Assembly: GCF_013315815.1 (NCBI RefSeq)
Contig: NZ_CP046051.1
Coordinates: 1,054,001 to 1,118,000 of the forward strand
Reading direction: 5' to 3'
Length of the DNA stretch: 64,000 nucleotides
Source of the DNA: Caproicibacterium lactatifermentans
GTDB taxonomy: Bacteria > Bacillota > Clostridia > Oscillospirales > Acutalibacteraceae
Shown: one piece after another, positions 27,814 through 36,940 of the stretch
How positions within the stretch are numbered: the stretch's first letter is position 1
Layout of the letters: every line of letters begins with the position of its first letter
Translations under genes and position numbers: made by a program
The notes under the pieces: generated by a model
What the model saw: only the letters and a program-made list of their open reading frames with translations
What the model was told of the DNA's origin: nothing
Database searches by the model: none

Positions 27814-29777
27814 ATTTTCAGCTTGTTTCTCCGTATCAGGCAACTGGTGATCAGCCACAGGCAATCAATCAATTGGTAAATGGTTTGCAGGAAGGCGATA
27901 AAGAGCAGGTATTAAAAGGAGTGACTGGCTCCGGCAAAACATTTACCATGGCAAATGTTATTGCGCAGGTCAACCGTCCTACGCTAGTGCTGGCCCACAA
28001 TAAAACACTGGCAGCGCAGCTGTGTTCAGAATTCCGCACTTTTTTTCCAAACAATGCAGTAGAGTATTTTGTTTCCTACTATGATTACTATCAGCCGGAA
28101 GCCTATATTGCGCAAACGGATACTTATATAGAAAAAGATTCCGCAATCAATGATGAAATCGATAAACTTCGTCATTCAGCAACTTCAGCGCTGTGTGAAC
28201 GGCGGGATGTTATTATCGTCGCCAGTGTCAGCTGCATCTATTCTTTGGGTGATCCAATTGATTACCGCAGCATGGTCATTTCACTGCGTCCGGGTGTGCA
28301 GAAGGAGCGGGATGAACTGCTCAAAAAGCTGGTAGAACTACAATATGAACGAAATGACATAGAACTGACACGAAACAAATTTCGTGCACGTGGTGATGTT
28401 GTCGAGATATTCCCATCTTACTCCAATGACACAATCATTCGCGTAGAATTTTTTGGGGATGAAATAGACCGTATCAGTGAACTGAACGCTCTGACTGGGG
28501 AGAGGAAAGCGGATTTAAAACACGTTGCCATTTATCCAGCTTCCCATTACATTGTTCCACGTGAAAAGATGCAGCGCGCCATTTCCTCTATACAGGCCGA
28601 AATGGAGGACCGTGTCAAATTTTTTGAATCACATGGTAAATTGATTGAAGCGCAGCGGATACGCGAACGTACAACTTATGATATGGAGATGCTGCAGGAA
28701 ATTGGTTTCTGCAAAGGTATTGAAAACTATTCACGTATTATGTCCGGCCGTCCCGCTGGCAGCGCTCCGTTTACCCTGCTGGACTATTTCCCAGACGACT
28801 TTTTAATGTTTGTAGATGAGTCTCATGTTACGCTGCCGCAGGTTGGCGGTATGTATGGCGGGGACCGGGCACGAAAAAAGAATCTGATTGATTTTGGCTT
28901 TCGGCTTCCCAGTGCCTATGATAACCGGCCGCTGAATTTTCAAGAGTTTTATCAGCATATCAATCAAGTCGTATTTGTCAGCGCAACACCAGGAAACTTT
29001 GAGTTGGAACACGCATCTCAAGTTGTTGAACAGGTCATTCGCCCCACTGGGCTGCTGGACCCGGAAATTGACGTAAAACCGACAGAGGGACAAATTGATG
29101 ACTTGATTTCTGAAATTAACTTGCGTGCAGCAAAACATCAGAGAGTTCTGGTCACAACACTGACAAAGAAAATGGCAGAGGACTTGACTTCATATCTGGA
29201 AAACATAGGACTTCGTGTCCGGTATATGCACCACGATATAGATACCGTTGAGCGGCAGGAAATCATCCGTGACCTGCGGCTCGAAAAGTTCGACGTTTTG
29301 GTTGGCATCAACCTGCTGCGTGAAGGACTGGATATTCCAGAAGTTAGTTTGGTCGCCATTTTGGATGCCGATAAAGAGGGCTTCCTGCGCAGTGAACGCA
29401 GCCTTATCCAGACGATTGGCCGTGCCGCACGAAATGCGGAAGGGCACGTTATTATGTATGCCGATTCCGTAACACCTAGTATGGAGGCTGCTATTCGCGA
29501 AACGAACCGCCGCCGCACTTTGCAGAAAGCATATAATCAGGCACACGGCATTACACCGAAAACCATCACGAAAAAAGTGGCGGATGTGCTGGAAATTTCC
29601 ACAGGTCGCGGCAAGCAGAAATCCAAAAAGAAAGTACAAAGGAATCTGTCCCCGATTGAAAGGGAAGAACAAATTTCCAGCCTGACAAAAGAAATGAAAG
29701 AAGCAGCAAAGATGCTGGAATTTGAGCGCGCTGCTTCCTTGCGTGACCGCATCAAAACCCTGCAGAGAGGAAAATGA
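27810..29777 (+). CDS. uvrB: Excinuclease ABC subunit B
   Basis: 655 codons. The helicase-like damage-verification subunit of nucleotide excision repair. Walker A GVTGSGKT lies near residue 39. The beta-hairpin region has [20 protein letters not shown], the DEAD-box-like motif is FVDESH, helicase motif VI is QTIGRAARN, and a C-terminal UVR domain ([20 protein letters not shown]) binds UvrC. It overlaps radC by 4 nt and uvrA starts one nucleotide after the stop. Confidence 0.98.
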   Translation: MNFQLVSPYQATGDQPQAINQLVNGLQEGDKEQVLKGVTGSGKTFTMANVIAQVNRPTLVLAHNKTLAAQLCSEFRTFFPNNAVEYFVSYYDYYQPEAYIAQTDTYIEKDSAINDEIDKLRHSATSALCERRDVIIVASVSCIYSLGDPIDYRSMVISLRPGVQKERDELLKKLVELQYERNDIELTRNKFRARGDVVEIFPSYSNDTIIRVEFFGDEIDRISELNALTGERKADLKHVAIYPASHYIVPREKMQRAISSIQAEMEDRVKFFESHGKLIEAQRIRERTTYDMEMLQEIGFCKGIENYSRIMSGRPAGSAPFTLLDYFPDDFLMFVDESHVTLPQVGGMYGGDRARKKNLIDFGFRLPSAYDNRPLNFQEFYQHINQVVFVSATPGNFELEHASQVVEQVIRPTGLLDPEIDVKPTEGQIDDLISEINLRAAKHQRVLVTTLTKKMAEDLTSYLENIGLRVRYMHHDIDTVERQEIIRDLRLEKFDVLVGINLLREGLDIPEVSLVAILDADKEGFLRSERSLIQTIGRAARNAEGHVIMYADSVTPSMEAAIRETNRRRTLQKAYNQAHGITPKTITKKVADVLEISTGRGKQKSKKKVQRNLSPIEREEQISSLTKEMKEAAKMLEFERAASLRDRIKTLQRGK

Positions 29778-29778
29778 C

Positions 29779-32616
29779 ATGCCGTCCAAAACAATTTTTA
29801 TTAAGGGTGCTAGAGAGCACAATCTAAAAAATATCAATCTGAAAATTCCACGTGATAAACTAATTGTCTTTACGGGACTGTCTGGTTCAGGAAAAAGCAG
29901 CCTGGCTTTTGATACTATTTATGCAGAAGGTCAGCGGCGCTATATGGAATCTCTTTCTTCTTATGCACGTCAGTTCCTAGGACAAATGGAAAAACCGGAT
30001 GTTGACTTTATAGACGGACTTTCTCCTGCTATTTCAATAGACCAAAAAACAACATCTAAAAATCCTCGTTCTACGGTTGGAACGGTAACAGAAATTTACG
30101 ACTATTTGCGTCTTTTGTATGCCCGCGTCGGTACCCCACACTGTCCCATATGCGGCAGAGAAATTCAGCAGCAAACGATTGACCAAATTGTAGACCAAGT
30201 TCTAAAGCTGCCAGAACATACGAAAATTCAAGTGATGGCCCCAGTTGTGCGTGCCCGCAAGGGAACACATGCCAAACAGCTAGAGTCCGCACGAAAAAGC
30301 GGTTTTGTCCGTGCTCGTGTAGATGGTATTCTATACGACTTATCTGAAAAAATTGTGCTTGAAAAAAACAAAAAGCATACGATTGACATTATCGTAGACC
30401 GACTGATGGTAAAACCAGAAATACGTTCCCGTTTGGCGGATAGTTTAGAAACAGCAGCTTCGCTGGCCGGAGGTCTGGTTGTCATCAGCCCGAATGGACA
30501 AGACGATATTTTGTTTAGTCAAAACTACGCGTGTCCGGAACACGGTCTTGGAATTGACGAACTGACACCGCAGATGTTTTCTTTTAACAGCCCTTCCGGT
30601 GCCTGCCCAAAGTGTACTGGGCTTGGCGTTTTCATGAAAATTGACCCGGACCTGATTATTCCGGATAAATCGCTGAGCGTCCGAAAAGGTGGCCTTCGGG
30701 GCAGCGGCTGGGCAATGGAGGGAAACTCGATTGCTTCTATGTATTTGGAAGGTCTTGCTAAACACTATCATTTTTCCCTTGATACACCGATTGCTGATTT
30801 GTCACCAAAAATCGTAGATATTCTCCTGTTTGGAAACAAAGGAGAAAAAATAGAGGTGGAACGGGATACTAATTTTGGGCACAGCAAATACATGGCCACA
30901 TTTGAGGGAATTATTCCAAATTTTGAGCGGCGTTTTCGGGATACAAGCAGTAACTGGATTAAAGAAGAAATCGAATCCTACATGAGTGCCATTCCCTGTG
31001 ATGCCTGTCATGGAAACCGACTGAACCCCATGAGCCTAGCCGTAACCGTCGGCGGAAAGAATATTGCAGAGCTCTGCAGCTTGTCGGTCCTACAGGCACT
31101 GGACTTTCTGAATACGCTGCAACTGACCGGACGCAAAAAGCTAATCGCCGAACCGATTTTAAAAGAAGTACGTTCCCGTCTGACTTTTTTAAAAAGCGTA
31201 GGATTGGGATATTTGACATTATCCCGCTCGGCAGGCACACTTTCTGGAGGCGAAAGCCAGCGTATCCGTTTGGCTACACAGATTGGCTCGTCCCTGATGG
31301 GCGTTGTATACATTCTTGATGAGCCAAGCATTGGCCTGCATCAGCGTGACAATGCTAAATTGCTTGCGACTTTAAAGCATCTGCGTGACCTTGGAAATAC
31401 CGTCATTGTCGTTGAACATGATGAAGAAACAATGCGCGCCGCTGACCATCTGGTGGATATTGGACCTGGTGCGGGCATTCACGGAGGAGAAGTCGTCTAC
31501 AACGGACCTCCGGCAGACATCGTAAACTGTGAAGCTTCCATTACAGGACAATACTTGAGTGGAAAACGAAAAATTGAGGTCCCTTCCATACGTCGGCCAG
31601 GCAACGGCAAAAAGCTGTCCATTATTGGTGCTGCACAAAACAACTTAAAGCATATCAATGTAGACATTCCTCTCGGAAAATTCGTTTGTATCACTGGCGT
31701 TTCCGGTTCCGGAAAATCTTCACTTATCAATGAAATTCTATACAAATATCTTGCTGCCCAGCTGAACGGTGCAAAACTGCACCCTGGAAAGTTCAAAGAA
31801 ATCCGTGGCTTGTCTGCACTGGATAAAGTGATTGAAATCAATCAAAGTCCTATCGGCCGTACGCCGCGGTCTAATCCTGCCACTTATACCGGTATGTTTA
31901 CAGATATCCGTAACCTGTATGCCAGTACGCAGGACGCCAAGCTGCGTGGATATACACCCGGCAGATTTTCCTTTAATATAAAAGGCGGCCGCTGTGAAGC
32001 TTGTGAGGGCGGCGGAATCATTAAAATAGAAATGCATTTTCTTCCGGATGTTTATGTACCCTGTGATGTCTGCCATGGAAAGCGCTATAATCGAGAAACA
32101 CTGGAAATCAAGTACAAAGGGAAGTCCATTTACGATGTACTGGAAATGACAGTTGAAGAGGGACTTACGTTCTTTCAGGCTATTCCGCGTATTGCTCGGC
32201 GCCTGCAAACATTGGAAGAAGTAGGATTGGGATACATTAAAATCGGCCAGCCTGCCACAACGCTTTCTGGTGGAGAGGCGCAGCGAGTCAAGCTGGCCGC
32301 AGAACTAAGCAAACGGCCTACAGGCCGAACTATCTATATTCTGGATGAACCGACAACGGGGCTCCATATGGCTGATGTACATCGCCTGATTAACGTCCTG
32401 CAAAAGTTAGTGGACAACGGCAATACTGTCGTTGTTATTGAGCATAATTTGGACTTAATCAAAACAGCCGACTGGATTATTGATCTTGGCCCTGAGGGTG
32501 GAGATGCCGGAGGAAACATTGTAGCACAGGGCACACCAGAGCAAGTGGCAGCTGTGCCAGAATCTTATACCGGACAATATTTGCGCAAAATGCTGCCTGC
32601 TTTTCAGGGAAAGTAA
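29779..32616 (+). CDS. uvrA: Excinuclease ABC subunit A
   Basis: 945 codons. The damage-sensing ABC-type ATPase of excision repair. It has two nucleotide-binding domains, each with Walker A ([16 protein letters not shown] near residue 33; [15 protein letters not shown] near 638) and an ABC signature ([18 protein letters not shown]). There are zinc-binding Cys clusters ([29 protein letters not shown]). The ATG at 29779 has GAGAGGA upstream; an in-frame extension to 29722 lies within uvrB and is not used by the family. It converges with sdaAA. Confidence 0.98.
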   Translation: MPSKTIFIKGAREHNLKNINLKIPRDKLIVFTGLSGSGKSSLAFDTIYAEGQRRYMESLSSYARQFLGQMEKPDVDFIDGLSPAISIDQKTTSKNPRSTVGTVTEIYDYLRLLYARVGTPHCPICGREIQQQTIDQIVDQVLKLPEHTKIQVMAPVVRARKGTHAKQLESARKSGFVRARVDGILYDLSEKIVLEKNKKHTIDIIVDRLMVKPEIRSRLADSLETAASLAGGLVVISPNGQDDILFSQNYACPEHGLGIDELTPQMFSFNSPSGACPKCTGLGVFMKIDPDLIIPDKSLSVRKGGLRGSGWAMEGNSIASMYLEGLAKHYHFSLDTPIADLSPKIVDILLFGNKGEKIEVERDTNFGHSKYMATFEGIIPNFERRFRDTSSNWIKEEIESYMSAIPCDACHGNRLNPMSLAVTVGGKNIAELCSLSVLQALDFLNTLQLTGRKKLIAEPILKEVRSRLTFLKSVGLGYLTLSRSAGTLSGGESQRIRLATQIGSSLMGVVYILDEPSIGLHQRDNAKLLATLKHLRDLGNTVIVVEHDEETMRAADHLVDIGPGAGIHGGEVVYNGPPADIVNCEASITGQYLSGKRKIEVPSIRRPGNGKKLSIIGAAQNNLKHINVDIPLGKFVCITGVSGSGKSSLINEILYKYLAAQLNGAKLHPGKFKEIRGLSALDKVIEINQSPIGRTPRSNPATYTGMFTDIRNLYASTQDAKLRGYTPGRFSFNIKGGRCEACEGGGIIKIEMHFLPDVYVPCDVCHGKRYNRETLEIKYKGKSIYDVLEMTVEEGLTFFQAIPRIARRLQTLEEVGLGYIKIGQPATTLSGGEAQRVKLAAELSKRPTGRTIYILDEPTTGLHMADVHRLINVLQKLVDNGNTVVVIEHNLDLIKTADWIIDLGPEGGDAGGNIVAQGTPEQVAAVPESYTGQYLRKMLPAFQGK

Positions 32617-32640
32617 CGAATTTCCGTAAACGTTATAATG

Positions 32641-33522
32641 TTATAATATTGTTTTATCTGTAAGCCTTTCTGCAATCTTTTGCCCCGTGGGTGTGGCGGC
32701 AAGACCGCCTTTTCCTGTTTCCCGCAAAGAAGTTGGCATCTGGTCACCTATACTTCCCATAGCGTCAATCACTTCATCTGCCGGTATATGACAAATGACA
32801 CCGGACAATGCCATATTGGCAGCTCCCACTGCATTCAATGCTCCAGTTACGTTTCGCTGTACACACGGAACTTCCACCAATCCAGCTACCGGGTCACAGA
32901 CCAGCCCCAAAAGATTGCTCAAGGCCATTGCACAGGCATGTGCGCACTGTTCGGCGCTGCCGCCTTTTAACCAAACCAGCGCAGCAGCAGCCATAGCAGA
33001 CGCTGTACCAATTTCCGCCTGACACCCGCCGAATGCACCGGCAATCGAAGCCCTTTGTGCGATAACTTCTCCAAAACCTGCCGCAATATACAGTGCCTGT
33101 ATCATAACTGTATCTGGCAGGTTTTCTTTCTTTGCAAGTGGTATAAGAACAGCAGGCAGCACTCCACAAGAACCAGCCGTTGGAGCAGCGACAATACGTT
33201 TCATGCAGGCATTACACTCACTAATCTGCAGTGCCAGCGCAATCATTTCATTGAGGAATGCGTCACCAATCAGTTTGCCTTTTTTAGCAGCATCGCTGAC
33301 ACGGGCACTGTCCCCGCCAACTAATCCGCTGTGAGAACGTTCTTCCGAACGATAGGAGCAGGTAGTGGTCTGCATGGTTTTCCATAACGTCAACATTTTC
33401 TGCATGGAAGCTTCTTCACTTCCGTTTTGTGACGCCGTGTCTTCCTGAAGAATAACTTTCCAAAGCGGCAAATTTTTCTCCTGTGCATCTTTCAGCATCT
33501 TTTTAATGGAATCATAAGCCAT
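32641..33522 (-). CDS. sdaAA: L-serine dehydratase, alpha subunit (4Fe-4S)
   Basis: 293 codons. The catalytic half of the two-subunit iron-sulphur serine deaminase that converts serine to pyruvate and ammonia. Cluster-binding Cys candidates lie in GSCGVLPAVL, LVCDPVAGLVEVPC and nearby. GGCQAEIG and the C-terminal LPTSL-like MPTSLRETGKGGLA block are conserved. GAGGAG precedes the ATG at 33522; the GTG at 33537 overlaps that site. The gene follows sdaAB after 11 nt. Confidence 0.95.
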   Translation of the reverse strand: MAYDSIKKMLKDAQEKNLPLWKVILQEDTASQNGSEEASMQKMLTLWKTMQTTTCSYRSEERSHSGLVGGDSARVSDAAKKGKLIGDAFLNEMIALALQISECNACMKRIVAAPTAGSCGVLPAVLIPLAKKENLPDTVMIQALYIAAGFGEVIAQRASIAGAFGGCQAEIGTASAMAAAALVWLKGGSAEQCAHACAMALSNLLGLVCDPVAGLVEVPCVQRNVTGALNAVGAANMALSGVICHIPADEVIDAMGSIGDQMPTSLRETGKGGLAATPTGQKIAERLTDKTIL

Positions 33523-33533
33523 ATTGCTGCTCC

Positions 33534-34196
33534 TCACTGTTTTACATTGATATAAGAAACTTTAATAATGCCGTCCAGCTTCATTAGCCAGTCCACTAAG
33601 TCTTCCGGTATAGGCTGGTCGCACTCAATGACCATAACAGCATACCCGCCCTGCACATTGCGGTAAAGCTGCATGGTTGCAATATTCACATTGCGTTGAG
33701 CGAGAATAGTGGTCACTTGTGCAACATGACCAGGCTGGTCCAGGTTGTGCACAATCAGCGTATTATATTCACCGGAAAAGTTCGTATCAATTCCATCAAT
33801 CTTACGAACTTGAATCCTGCCACCTCCAAGAGAGGCCGCTTCAATTTCCAGTTTGCGCTTTTTTCCATCTTCCAAAGTAAGCACAGCCGTGTTTGGGTGC
33901 GCACCGCGCAAATGAATCGTATCGAAAGAAAAATCCAGACCCTGCTGTTTTGCGGCCGCAAAGCTGTCTGGAATCCGCTTGTCATCAGGCTGCATTCCCA
34001 AAAGTCCGGCAACAATCGCTTTATCTGTTCCATGTCCAACCCCTGTGCTGGCAAAGGAGCCATGCAGCAATATTTTTGCTTTTTTCGGCGTATCTCCCAA
34101 CAGTTGACGTGCAACCAGACCGATTTTTACGGCACCTGCGGTATGAGAACTGGAGGGACCTATCATCACAGGACCTAATATATCAAATACATTCAT
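33534..34196 (-). CDS. sdaAB: L-serine dehydratase, beta subunit
   Basis: 220 codons. The N-terminal SDH beta domain carries VMIGPSSSHTAGAVKIG and HGSFASTGVGHGTDKAI. A C-terminal ACT domain (YNTLIVHNLDQPGHVAQVTT, NIATMQLYRNVQGGYAV) presumably senses serine. First gene of the sdaAB-sdaAA pair. GAAAGG lies upstream of the ATG. The 34197-34374 gap upstream holds only leader sequence with a short GAATGC/GCATTC inverted repeat near 34300-34320. Confidence 0.95.
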   Translation of the reverse strand: MNVFDILGPVMIGPSSSHTAGAVKIGLVARQLLGDTPKKAKILLHGSFASTGVGHGTDKAIVAGLLGMQPDDKRIPDSFAAAKQQGLDFSFDTIHLRGAHPNTAVLTLEDGKKRKLEIEAASLGGGRIQVRKIDGIDTNFSGEYNTLIVHNLDQPGHVAQVTTILAQRNVNIATMQLYRNVQGGYAVMVIECDQPIPEDLVDWLMKLDGIIKVSYINVKQ

Positions 34197-34374
34197 GCTG
34201 TGCCTTTCTGTAAAATAGAAATTTTCTGTTCTTTATCTTTCGTGTACAGGAAACATCGTAAAACCTGCTTCCCAAAAAAGCGCCTTAAAAACGAGAATGC
34301 AGATAATGCCGCCCGCATTCCCATAATTATCTCTGCCATACAAAAGAGCTACGCTGATTCCACTTTAATAACAT

Positions 34375-34920
34375 TTATGCCGTATGCGTATGAATCGCTT
34401 TTTTCAGAAGCGGAAGTGTCAAAGCTGCTACAATGCCTCCAATAACCGCTGTAAGAAGCTGCGGATAGGAAAACATCATAGAAATCACATTTGCCTTTGT
34501 GCCCTTCAGTTTTAGGATATACGGAACCGCCAGCTTCACAATGCCAAAATATAATACAAGAAATTTTCCTACAGCAGAAAGGACAACAGCGGCGGCCCCT
34601 CGAAAAAACTTTCGAGAGGATTCGTTTTTTGCAATCAAGCTCCACAGCAAAACAAGTACGAGGTTGCCCGCCATAATAAAAGGCACTAACGCCCACAAAG
34701 GACCAATGCCGAAAAGCTTTGCCACAATAGGGGACACCACTGCTACTATACAGCCAGAACGAACTCCACAGAGCATAACGGAAACTACCAGTAAATAATT
34801 TACGATAGAACCCGTTAAGATGGTACTGCCAAGAGGTGCCGTTGCTGCCTGCAGGCCAACCAGCAATGCAATACAAACTGCTGTCTGTGTAATCCACAAA
34901 GTTTCTTTTTTCTGTGTCAT
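34375..34920 (-). CDS. ECF transporter S-component-like membrane protein
   Basis: 181 codons with about six hydrophobic segments. The start TQKKETLWITQTAVCIALL with GLQAATAPLGSTILTGSIVN, and LFGIGPLWALVPFIMAGNLV mid-protein, resemble small substrate-capture (S) subunits of energy-coupling-factor vitamin transporters. The ligand cannot be told from sequence. The ATG at 34920 has GGAG at 8-nt spacing; a longer overlapping frame to 34939 encodes an implausible Cys/Trp-rich protein and is a shadow. It has its own promoter with an iterated ACGT element, and lies just downstream of, but separated from, the radical SAM unit. Confidence 0.75.
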   Translation of the reverse strand: MTQKKETLWITQTAVCIALLVGLQAATAPLGSTILTGSIVNYLLVVSVMLCGVRSGCIVAVVSPIVAKLFGIGPLWALVPFIMAGNLVLVLLWSLIAKNESSRKFFRGAAAVVLSAVGKFLVLYFGIVKLAVPYILKLKGTKANVISMMFSYPQLLTAVIGGIVAALTLPLLKKAIHTHTA

Positions 34921-34946
34921 TATTTTCTCCAATCCTCATTCTGCTT

Positions 34947-34964
34947 ACGTGTTACGTGAAACGT
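34947..34964. promoter_or_regulatory. Triple ACGT iteration, possible operator
   Basis: ACGT occurs at 34947-34950, 34954-34957 and 34961-34964, exactly every 7 bp, between the probable -10 box and the start codon of the S-component-like gene. Each ACGT is itself palindromic. A bound repressor there could block transcription. No known regulator was matched. Confidence 0.4.
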
Positions 34965-34978
34965 TTTTTATTAGTTCC

Positions 34979-35007
34979 ATTATAGCAAAACGAAACAGGA
35001 AAGTAAA
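34979..35007 (-). promoter_or_regulatory. Promoter of the S-component-like gene
   Basis: Minus strand: TTTACT (35002-35007), 17-nt spacer, TATAAT (34979-34984). Confidence 0.6.
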
Positions 35008-35061
35008 AAATTAAACTTATTTTTATATTGTAACAACAGCAGGAAAATTATCATGGCAAAA

Positions 35062-35106
35062 AATAAAAGCCGCAAATAGGCGCTTCACCCTCATAGGGAA
35101 GAAGAT
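35062..35106 (-). terminator. Possible terminator after the radical SAM gene
   Basis: Minus strand: CTTCTTCCCTATGAGGGTGAAG hairpin region (arms CTTC/GAAG and CCCT/AGGG), then a small GCGCC/GCGGC hairpin and TTTTATTTTTT. The stem is imperfect, so termination may be partial. Confidence 0.4.
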
Positions 35107-35149
35107 GCTTTTTTGCAGCTAATTGTATAAATTCTGCTGTATGGTATTT

Positions 35150-35839
35150 CTAATCTCCAACTCCAAAGTCGGTGTTCTCATACAAGACTTCAACAGATGG
35201 GTCCTCATCCAGACAGGCATATTTTTTGCGGAACCATGATACTAATTGTTCATCACGTTTTACATCTGTACTATTGTTGGTATAGACATTGATGGTACCA
35301 AGTTGAAAGTATTTCTTCAGCATCTTGATATCATAATCAATCATTTCCCGTGTCTGCCCTTTGATGCCTACCATTAGGCATGGGGAATCAAAATATTGTG
35401 CAACTTCTTCGGCACTGCTGAAATCAGCATTTTTGTTTAGATATTGTTCTCGAAAATCGTTGTTAAATGTTTCCACACCGATTTTGAACGTAATAGGCAC
35501 ACCCATATAATCCCGCATTTTTTGAAGCATATTTCTGTACATCCAATGTGCTTCAAAAAACAATCGACGAATATGTTTTTTCTGAACAATACTGCGTATC
35601 TCGGCCAGTGTTTCTCTCGGAAGCTCAAAGCAGCTGCCGGAATTGATTACTTCTAAAACACCAAATTTCCCTGTCACATGGGATAGGACTTCATGGTTGA
35701 GTTTTAGCATTTCCATTTTATTTTTAGAATTATCCAGTATGTAATCACAAAAGCGACATTTTCCCCATGCACAGGGATGCGCTTTCAGCAAGACAATTTC
35801 ACGCATATTCTTATTTGTAATCTGATTATATCGTTCCAT
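35150..35839 (-). CDS. Small radical SAM protein, candidate queuosine/queuine salvage enzyme
   Basis: 229 codons. Three Cys at residues 23, 28 and 31 (HPCAWGKCRFCDY) make a CX4CX2C cluster, not the common CX3CX2C, followed by VINSGSCFELP, FFEAHWMYRNML and KIGVETFNNDFRE, which fit a partial TIM barrel. No SPASM or other accessory domain is seen. The gene overlaps the ECF S-component-like gene by 14 nt. Published work describes a noncanonical radical SAM queuosine lyase (QueL) beside a transporter in Clostridia; size, Cys spacing and context make that a reasonable hypothesis, supported by the preQ1-like aptamer upstream, but not proven. It may instead be an uncharacterised Elp3/MiaB-like enzyme. 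Confidence 0.7.
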   Translation of the reverse strand: MERYNQITNKNMREIVLLKAHPCAWGKCRFCDYILDNSKNKMEMLKLNHEVLSHVTGKFGVLEVINSGSCFELPRETLAEIRSIVQKKHIRRLFFEAHWMYRNMLQKMRDYMGVPITFKIGVETFNNDFREQYLNKNADFSSAEEVAQYFDSPCLMVGIKGQTREMIDYDIKMLKKYFQLGTINVYTNNSTDVKRDEQLVSWFRKKYACLDEDPSVEVLYENTDFGVGD

Positions 35840-36407
35840 TACTGATATTGCTTCTCCTTACTGCATCTTTAATCTGAACCGGTAAAACTTTCAGAACTGC
35901 GCAGGCAGCAACAATGCTTACAGCACAGTTGGCATAATCTGTCAGTGCTTGCACCAAGCAAATACTCAGTGTCAAATTCATGCCGACACATTTATTCAAA
36001 AGCTGTACAAGCAATGCAGAACCAGAAGACGTAATGCCGTGAAAGACACAAGCAGTAATAACAGAACCTACTACTGTTGCCGGAATAGAAACACAGGCTG
36101 CCTTCAGTATAATATCCCAACCATGAGGCCTGCATTTCTTGAAAATCATGCCCGAAAAGAAACCTGTGGCAAATTGTACCGGTATGTAATAAAGCGAATA
36201 AATGTCTGTTGTGATTCCACAAGTAAAGCTGCCCAACACGCCGGAGACAATCCCACAAGCAGGTCCGAATAAGGCAGCACACATGACGGTGCCGATACTG
36301 TCAAGGTAAATAGGAAGCCGCGTAACCAGAGCAATGTTGGCGCCAATCACGTTGACTACAGCCATTAACACAATGACACAGATTTTGAAGGGACCCAACT
36401 TTCTCAT
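35826..36407 (-). CDS. ECF transporter S-component-like membrane protein
   Basis: 193 codons, about six membrane segments. LPIYLDSIGTVMCAALFGPA with GIVSGVLGSFTCGITTD, and YIPVQFATGFFSGMIF, are the pattern of S-subunits that capture vitamins or nucleobases for a shared EcfAAT module, which is not in this window. It is the second ORF of a short operon: its ATG overlaps the stop of a 32-codon ORF (ATGA) and its end overlaps the radical SAM start. The upstream preQ1-I-like element suggests a deazapurine ligand such as preQ1, queuine or queuosine. Ligand assignment is inference. Confidence 0.75.
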   Translation of the reverse strand: MRKLGPFKICVIVLMAVVNVIGANIALVTRLPIYLDSIGTVMCAALFGPACGIVSGVLGSFTCGITTDIYSLYYIPVQFATGFFSGMIFKKCRPHGWDIILKAACVSIPATVVGSVITACVFHGITSSGSALLVQLLNKCVGMNLTLSICLVQALTDYANCAVSIVAACAVLKVLPVQIKDAVRRSNISNGTI

Positions 36408-36502
36408 CTGCTACCCTCCGAAAGGAAAATCCTTTGACGGACATAAGGACTTGCATGTCGGGGAACAAAACGGCAGACTGCGGCTACTTTTTTTGCATTC
36501 AT
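36404..36502 (-). CDS. 32-residue basic small ORF, possible leader peptide
   Basis: ATG at 36502 with AAAGGAGATTGGAGA just upstream, 33 codons including the stop, ending in TGA that overlaps the ATG of the ECF S-component-like gene. The product starts MNAKKVAAVCRFVP and ends RIFLSEGSR; it has seven Lys/Arg and one Cys and no membrane segment. The strong ribosome-binding site and the overlap suggest that it is translated and couples translation to the transporter gene. It may act as a leader peptide that transmits the aptamer state. No relative is known to me. Confidence 0.5.
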   Translation of the reverse strand: MNAKKVAAVCRFVPRHASPYVRQRIFLSEGSR

Positions 36503-36549
36503 TCTCCAATCTCCTTTTATTATATTTTTGCTTAAAAAGCAAAGAGATA

Positions 36550-36583
36550 CTTGGTTTTTTATCCTGGGAAGTTTGCGAACCAG
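36550..36583 (-). promoter_or_regulatory. preQ1-I-like riboswitch aptamer
   Basis: On the minus strand CTGG and CCAG form a 4-bp P1 around a 12-nt loop TTCGCAAACTTC, followed by the A-rich tail GATAAAAAACCAAG. Length, the loop TTC start, the C just before the P1 3' strand (ligand-pairing position) and the AUAAAAAACYAAG tail match class I preQ1 aptamers. The loop-tail pseudoknot pairs are not clearly canonical, which lowers confidence. A stable hairpin (arms CGATAG/CTATCG) lies just 5'. Downstream there is TTTGCTT/AAGCAAA but no T-run, so control is probably translational, at the AAAGGAG of the small ORF. Confidence 0.6.
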
Positions 36584-36625
36584 TCCGATAGAATTTTCCT
36601 ATCGATTAAATAAATGCACAATTAA

Positions 36626-36631
36626 ATTGTA
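36626..36631 (-). promoter_or_regulatory. Possible -10 box for the preQ1-like leader
   Basis: TACAAT on the minus strand, 17 nt from a poor -35 candidate (TTGTAT). Confidence 0.35.
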
Positions 36632-36664
36632 GCAAATTGCAGCATAATATACAAGGAAAACTAA

Positions 36665-36898
36665 AATTTATATATTGGAATCCATCTATATCCAACCGCC
36701 AGTATTACGGAAGTCTATGAATATGAAGCTGTAAAGAATCCAGAAAAGATTGTAGCCGGCCTAAAAGCGCTGAATGTTTGACCGGTCTGTGGCTATTCAC
36801 AAAGTTTCTTTGAACTTCGCCACGAAAATTACCAATTATTAAAAAGCAGCTGTTTTAAAATGACTGACAGTAAGCGTAAAAATACCGTCCAGATATGA
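36665..36898 (+). pseudogene. Decayed 3' gene fragment with in-frame TGA; rubrerythrin-like tail
   Basis: A single frame reads through 36665-36898 with no start codon at its beginning and one internal TGA (36779-36781). Before the stop it reads ITEVYEYEAVKNPEKIVAGL and KALNV; after it, PVCGYSQSFFELRHENYQLL. The second part resembles the CPxCGxxxxFFELxxENY zinc/iron knuckle at the end of rubrerythrin-type proteins, with the first Cys codon (TGT) changed to TGA. The fragment is followed 1 nt later by a good terminator, as for a true gene 3' end. A Sec-containing UxxC protein is an alternative, but the missing 5' part argues for a relic. Confidence 0.5.
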
Positions 36899-36899
36899 C

Positions 36900-36931
36900 A
36901 ACGGCCTCCCTCTTACAGGAGGTCGTTTTTT
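36900..36931 (+). terminator. Intrinsic terminator after the gene fragment
   Basis: AACGGCCTCC (36900-36909) pairs with GGAGGTCGTT (36918-36927), then a T-run. It is plus-oriented, so it belongs to the fragment and not to comM. Confidence 0.85.
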
Positions 36932-36940
36932 CATATTCTA

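Noticed and set aside
34349..34939. 196-codon minus-strand ORF overlapping the S-component-like gene
   Set aside because: Different frame of the same gene; Cys/Trp/Arg-rich product of shadow type, whereas the other frame has a clean membrane pattern and ribosome-binding site.
36779..36830. Possible selenocysteine codon with SECIS-like hairpin
   Set aside because: The upstream part of the gene is missing, the apical loop has no conserved G, and no Sec machinery is in the window; kept only as an alternative under the relic.
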